Part shown: positions 5,577 to 6,592 of the stretch, one piece after another
Layout of the letters: each line of letters opens with the position of its first letter
How positions within the stretch are numbered: position 1 is the first letter of the stretch
Source of the DNA: an uncultured Arenimonas sp.
GTDB taxonomy: Bacteria; Pseudomonadota; Gammaproteobacteria; Xanthomonadales; Xanthomonadaceae
Length of the DNA: 6,592 nt
Assembly (NCBI GenBank): GCA_946480565.1
Contig: CAMLKR010000132.1
Span: 1-6,592 of the forward strand
Reading direction: 5' to 3'
Notes under the pieces: generated by a model
The model's input: only the letters and a program-made list of their open reading frames with translations
What the model was told of the DNA's origin: nothing
Databases searched by the model: none
Program-made: the position numbers and the translations under genes

Positions 5577-6592
5577 TCAGCGCGTGGCGATGCCGGCGCG
5601 CAGGCGGTCCAGGTACCAGACGCAGAAGGCCTCGACCAGCGCTTCGGTGTAGGGCGAGTAGGGCCCGGGCTGGTAGGCGCTGCTGGCGGCGCCGGCGTGG
5701 GCCAGTTCCACCAGGCGGCGGTCCTGCGCATTGGTGGCGTTCCACACCGCGGTGAGGTTCTCCACCGTGTAGTCCACGCCTTCCACCGCGTCCTTGTGCA
5801 CGCACCAGATCGTGCGCACCAGCGTCTTGCCGGGGCTGATCGGGATGGTGACGAAGCTGACCACGTGGTCGCTCATGAAGTGGTGCCAGGAATTGGGCTG
5901 GGTCCAGAAGGACAGGCCGCCCAGTGCCTTGTCGGTGAAATCGCCGAGCAGCTTCCTGCACGCCACCTCGGCATTCAGCGTCTGCGACTGGCCGGCGCCG
6001 TCCAGCGGCAGGCGCTGCGTGCGGAAGCCGGTGATGCGTGTGTCCAGCTCTTCGAGCCGCGCGCTGGGCAGGCCCATCGCTTCCCAGCGCGCGTGGCTGT
6101 CCTTCACCACCTGTTCGAAATGCGCCAGGCCTTCAGCGTTCTGCGGTCCGGGCTGGTAGCCGAAGCCGTGCTCGTAGATCGAGCGCGTCAGCTCCGGGTG
6201 GTTGCTCATGCAGTGGTAGCACTCGCGGTTGTTCTCCAGCGTCAGCTTCCAGTTGCCTTCTTCGATGATGTCCACCTGCGCCGCCACCTTGCAATCGTCC
6301 AGCCGGTGCGGCGCCAGGTAGGGGCGCATGCGCGCGGCCATCTCATCGAAGTCGGCTGGCGGCTCGTCGGCCAGGCAGATGAAGATCAGCCCTTCCAGGT
6401 TGCGCAGGTGCACCTGGTGCAGGCTGTGCTGCTCGCGCAGGAAGGTCTCGCCCATGTGGTCGGCGTGGATCAGCTTTCCTTCCAGGTCGTAGGTCCACTG
6501 GTGGTAGGGGCAGACGATGTTGCCCAGGCTGCCCTGGTGCTCCTGGCACAGGCGCGAGCCGCGGTGGCGGCAGACGTTGTGGAAGGCGCGCA
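5577..6592 (-). CDS. gbcA: Rieske non-heme iron oxygenase alpha subunit, glycine betaine demethylase type (5' end missing)
   Basis: The last 337 residues are in the window; the reading frame stays open to the edge, so the start lies beyond it (the ATG at 6455 is internal). Numbering from the first visible residue, the Rieske 2Fe-2S ligands are complete: Cys7-x-His9-x17-Cys27-x2-His30, in CRHRG and CPYHQWTY. The catalytic domain has NNRECYHCMSNHPEL, giving probable mononuclear-iron ligands His126 and His131, with Asp290 (in AQDRRLVE) as the likely third. The Glu in ECYH sits where Rieske oxygenases carry the acidic residue that bridges electron flow between subunits. Near the C-terminus AYQPGPYSPY is also typical of GbcA. 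The family splits an N-methyl group from glycine betaine with O2, giving dimethylglycine and formaldehyde. The reductase follows 49 nt downstream, and betaine-transport and formaldehyde-oxidation genes follow in the same direction. Related enzymes act on proline betaine (stachydrine) and carnitine, so the substrate is inferred from motifs and context. Confidence 0.9.
   Translation of the reverse strand, partial: RAFHNVCRHRGSRLCQEHQGSLGNIVCPYHQWTYDLEGKLIHADHMGETFLREQHSLHQVHLRNLEGLIFICLADEPPADFDEMAARMRPYLAPHRLDDCKVAAQVDIIEEGNWKLTLENNRECYHCMSNHPELTRSIYEHGFGYQPGPQNAEGLAHFEQVVKDSHARWEAMGLPSARLEELDTRITGFRTQRLPLDGAGQSQTLNAEVACRKLLGDFTDKALGGLSFWTQPNSWHHFMSDHVVSFVTIPISPGKTLVRTIWCVHKDAVEGVDYTVENLTAVWNATNAQDRRLVELAHAGAASSAYQPGPYSPYTEALVEAFCVWYLDRLRAGIATR

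Noticed and set aside
5528..5731. 68-residue N-terminal extension of gbcB from the ATG at 5731
   Set aside because: It lies mostly inside gbcA in a different frame, and the proline/arginine-rich sequence has no match to reductase N-termini.

Overview
The window looks like chromosomal DNA of a high-GC Betaproteobacterium, most likely Burkholderiales and perhaps Comamonadaceae-like. The reasons are the strong G/C bias at third codon positions, a Gram-negative general porin of the compact betaproteobacterial type, and the overall gene style. Genus assignment is inference. All six recognisable genes lie on the minus strand, so transcription runs from high to low coordinates. There is no sign of a mobile element, tRNA, rRNA or CRISPR array.

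Layout in transcription order: (1) 5577-6592, a Rieske non-heme iron oxygenase alpha subunit of the glycine betaine demethylase type (gbcA-like), with its 5' end outside the window; (2) 4421-5527, its flavin/2Fe-2S reductase partner (gbcB-like); (3) 3316-4362, a ProV-type ATPase; (4) 2457-3326, a ProW-type permease overlapping the ATPase gene; (5) a 213-nt gap (2244-2456) with two tandem perfect hairpins just after proW and a presumed leader for the next gene; (6) 1269-2243, an outer-membrane porin; (7) 32-1234, a glutathione-independent, zinc-dependent formaldehyde dehydrogenase (fdhA), 34 nt after the porin. Positions 1-31 are non-coding as far as can be seen.

Read together, the genes form a compact route for using a quaternary ammonium compound, most probably glycine betaine. 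The porin could let the compound cross the outer membrane. ProVW would move it across the inner membrane. The Rieske oxygenase with its reductase would remove one N-methyl group as formaldehyde, and FdhA would oxidise that formaldehyde to formate with NAD+. Each protein family is well known. The less usual point is the arrangement: transporter, demethylase, porin and formaldehyde disposal in one co-directional block. The periplasmic substrate-binding protein (ProX) and the dimethylglycine and sarcosine dehydrogenases are absent from the window. They may lie just outside it or elsewhere.

I do not see an unknown defence system or other wholly new machinery. The most interesting items are the porin's aromatic-rich putative constriction loop, the ProV with a shortened C-terminal regulatory region, the missing binding protein, and a four-segment alternating inverted repeat after proW that could be a terminator/attenuator-like structure.
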